DNA of 7,074 nt from an uncultured Prolixibacteraceae bacterium (lineage in GTDB: Bacteria > Bacteroidota > Bacteroidia > Bacteroidales > Prolixibacteraceae). Position 1 is the first letter of the stretch. Every line of letters begins with the position of its first letter. Position numbers and translations under genes: made by a program. The stretch is from contig CALGIG010000059.1 in assembly GCA_937915865.1 (NCBI GenBank), positions 1 to 7,074 of the forward strand. The letters are read 5' to 3'. Shown one piece after another: positions 5,782 through 7,074 of the stretch. Under the pieces are notes generated by a model. It did not search any database. It was given only the letters and a program-made list of their open reading frames with translations, and was not told the origin of the DNA.

Positions 5782-6906
5782 ATGTTTTTTAATGAAGTTA
5801 TCGGACAAAATCCTATAAAGCAGAGGCTTGTTCAATCGGTAAACGAGCAACGGGTAAGTCATGCACAGTTATTTGCAGGGACTCCCGGTAGTGGGAAACT
5901 GGCGTTGGCCATTGCCTATGCTCAATACCTGGCCTGCACCAACCGGCGACCCAACGATTCGTGTGGCGAATGCCCGTCATGTAAAAAGTTCAAAAAACTG
6001 GTTCATCCCGATTTGCATTTTGTTTTTCCGGTTGTAAAAACGCCAAAATTTAAGGAGCCTGTTTCTGATAATTTTCTGGACGACTGGCGGATGATGATTG
6101 GCAAAAATCCATATTTTAATATCGACCAGTGGTTCGGGCAGATCGGTGTTGAAAATGCACAAGGTTTAATTTATTCGCACCAAAGCGAAGAAATTATTCG
6201 CAAACTGAACCTCAAATCATACGAGTCGGAATATAAAGTAATGATTATATGGCTTCCTGAGAAAATGCACGTGGCTTGTGCCAATAAGTTGCTTAAAATG
6301 ATTGAGGAACCACCGGCTAAAACTTTGTTCTTGCTCATTACCGACAACGAAGAAGATATTATAAGCACCATTCGTTCGCGTTGCCAAATGATAACCGTTC
6401 CGCCTATTGATCCGGATTCAGTTGAGACAGCATTAAAAGCTATGCCTGAGGCTGTAGGACATGATATTCACAATGTGGTTCACCTTTCGAAAGGGAACTT
6501 TAATAAGGCGCTTGAATTGCTTCAGCCCGACGAGCAAACACTGTTTAATTTAGAGCGTTTTAAGGAATTGATGCGCTTTTCTTATGGTCGTAAGTTTCTC
6601 GACCTGTTTAAATGGGCCGATCAGGTTGCTGCTATCGGACGCGAAAAACAAAAAAGTTTACTGACCTATTTTCTTGATTTGTTACGCGAAAATTTCGTTT
6701 ATAATCTTAAGAATCAAGACCTCACGTTTATGAATAACCCCGAAGAAGAATTCTCAAAACGTTTTTCGCCATTCATTAACGAACGAAATATCATTGAACT
6801 GACTGAAGTTTTCGAAACTGCTTTTGCCCATATCGGGATGAATGGCAATGCGCGGATTATTTTTACTGATGTGGCTTTTAGAATCACAAAGTTGATCCGA
6901 AAATAA
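5782..6906 (+). CDS. holB: DNA polymerase III subunit delta-prime
   Basis: Delta-prime is a core subunit of the clamp loader, which opens and places the sliding clamp on primed DNA. This 374-residue protein has the AAA+ layout: FNEVIGQ (3-8 region), a P-loop-like GTPGSGKL (33-40), and a four-cysteine zinc module at Cys52, Cys61, Cys64 and Cys67. The sensor/arginine segment is TIRSRCQ (196-202), with Ser199-Arg200-Cys201 as the conserved SRC motif. The Walker A ends in Lys-Leu instead of Lys-Thr/Ser, and the Walker B position reads KVMIIWLPEKM (152-162), with Trp where the catalytic Asp would be. Both fit a subunit that does not hydrolyse ATP, as is known for delta-prime in E. coli. Residues 210-374 form the alpha-helical collar region. 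The start at 5782 puts the conserved FNEVIGQ at the N-terminus. Its stop codon lies only 6 bases from the inverted-repeat arm that carries the second rhs end. Confidence 0.92.
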   Translation: MFFNEVIGQNPIKQRLVQSVNEQRVSHAQLFAGTPGSGKLALAIAYAQYLACTNRRPNDSCGECPSCKKFKKLVHPDLHFVFPVVKTPKFKEPVSDNFLDDWRMMIGKNPYFNIDQWFGQIGVENAQGLIYSHQSEEIIRKLNLKSYESEYKVMIIWLPEKMHVACANKLLKMIEEPPAKTLFLLITDNEEDIISTIRSRCQMITVPPIDPDSVETALKAMPEAVGHDIHNVVHLSKGNFNKALELLQPDEQTLFNLERFKELMRFSYGRKFLDLFKWADQVAAIGREKQKSLLTYFLDLLRENFVYNLKNQDLTFMNNPEEEFSKRFSPFINERNIIELTEVFETAFAHIGMNGNARIIFTDVAFRITKLIRK

Positions 6907-6914
6907 TGTACGGA

Positions 6915-6945
6915 GGCTGTCCAATTGTTATTTTATTGGACGGCC
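6915..6945. terminator. Shared hairpin terminator between holB and the right rhs gene
   Basis: Stem arms 6915-6925 and 6935-6945 are 11 bases each around a 9-base loop, equivalent to the left-hand terminator. One change at 6942 makes a G-U pair in RNA read from holB but a C-A mismatch in RNA read from rhs. On the plus strand a T-rich run (6956-6970) follows about 10 bases after the stem; on the minus strand there is no immediate T-run. It could serve both convergent genes, probably less efficiently for rhs than the left copy does. Confidence 0.6.
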
Positions 6946-6976
6946 CCATATATTCTGCGTTTTTCTTTTTAGCTCA

Positions 6977-7074
6977 TTACTGCCCGGCATAATGGTACTC
7001 GTACTTTTTCAGGATATTGCCAGCCAGGTCTTTGGTTAGTTTTAACCGTCCGAAATCGTCGTACTCGTAATAGG
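6977..7074 (-). CDS. RHS/YD-repeat protein, C-terminal end only (5' end outside window)
   Basis: On the minus strand an open frame enters from the right edge and ends at a TAA (6979-6977), encoding the last 32 residues. They are identical to those of the left rhs fragment: YYEYDDFGRL, then DLAGNILKKYEYHYAGQ and stop. The two silent base differences show that it is a true second copy and not the same DNA read twice. It converges on holB, with 70 bases between the two stop codons. As on the left, no variable toxic tip follows the YD repeats. The main body of the gene is outside the window, so intactness and function cannot be judged. Confidence 0.8.
   Translation of the reverse strand, partial: YYEYDDFGRLKLTKDLAGNILKKYEYHYAGQ

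Larger units (their letters stand above)
6913..7074. repeat. Right arm of 162-bp inverted repeat (rhs 3' end plus terminator)
   Basis: This is the reverse complement of 27-188 with three differences, at 7055 and 7049 (silent in rhs) and 6942 (terminator stem). It begins 6 bases after the holB stop codon and runs to the right edge without ending, so its true length is not visible. Confidence 0.95.

Noticed and set aside
189..6912. Mobile element or composite transposon bounded by the inverted repeats
   Set aside because: No transposase, integrase or target-site duplication is visible. The repeat arms are rhs gene ends with terminators, and the cargo includes housekeeping genes (hflX, holB) that are unlikely transposon passengers.

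Overview
The window looks like chromosomal DNA from a member of the Bacteroidota, possibly Bacteroidales or Marinilabiliales. The base composition is moderately AT-rich. No Shine-Dalgarno sequences precede the start codons. Three exact TAnnTTTG-type -7 elements sit upstream of genes, and the HflX and DNA polymerase III delta-prime proteins resemble the forms of this phylum. No rRNA, tRNA, CRISPR array or transposase is visible, and no gene-free stretch exceeds 300 bases; the longest is about 218 bases, between the permease and hflX.

Layout, left to right. (1) The last 40 codons of an RHS/YD-repeat protein gene (+) and its terminator. (2) A secreted GH35 beta-galactosidase (+). (3) A very long symmetric hairpin that can terminate transcription from both sides. 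(4) On the minus strand, a small unrecognised exported protein and, upstream of it, a 12-helix APC-family amino acid permease. (5) On the plus strand, the ribosome-associated GTPase gene hflX and then holB (delta-prime of the clamp loader), separated by a 180-base spacer. Both the hflX leader and this spacer contain degenerate 7-base tandem repeats, and the spacer also holds a GC-rich hairpin. (6) The last codons of a second RHS/YD-repeat gene on the minus strand, running toward holB.

The most striking structure is that the two ends are the same sequence in opposite orientation. Positions 27-188 and 6913-7074 form a 162-base inverted repeat with only three differences. It covers the 3' end of an rhs gene, its stop codon and its downstream terminator hairpin. 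The whole block from the beta-galactosidase to holB is therefore bracketed by two convergent, nearly identical rhs gene ends. Recombination between them would invert the block. The repeats run off both window edges, so their full length is unknown. The window could also be an assembly contig that simply ends in an unresolved repeat at both sides.

The internal genes do not form one pathway. They are a polysaccharide-side-chain hydrolase, an amino acid transporter, a ribosome-rescue GTPase and a replication subunit, each apparently transcribed from its own promoter or in pairs. I found no convincing new defence or biosynthetic system. The points worth attention are the rhs-bounded inverted repeat, the rhs copy lying 6 bases from the holB stop, the small intergenic repeats around hflX, and the orphan exported protein.
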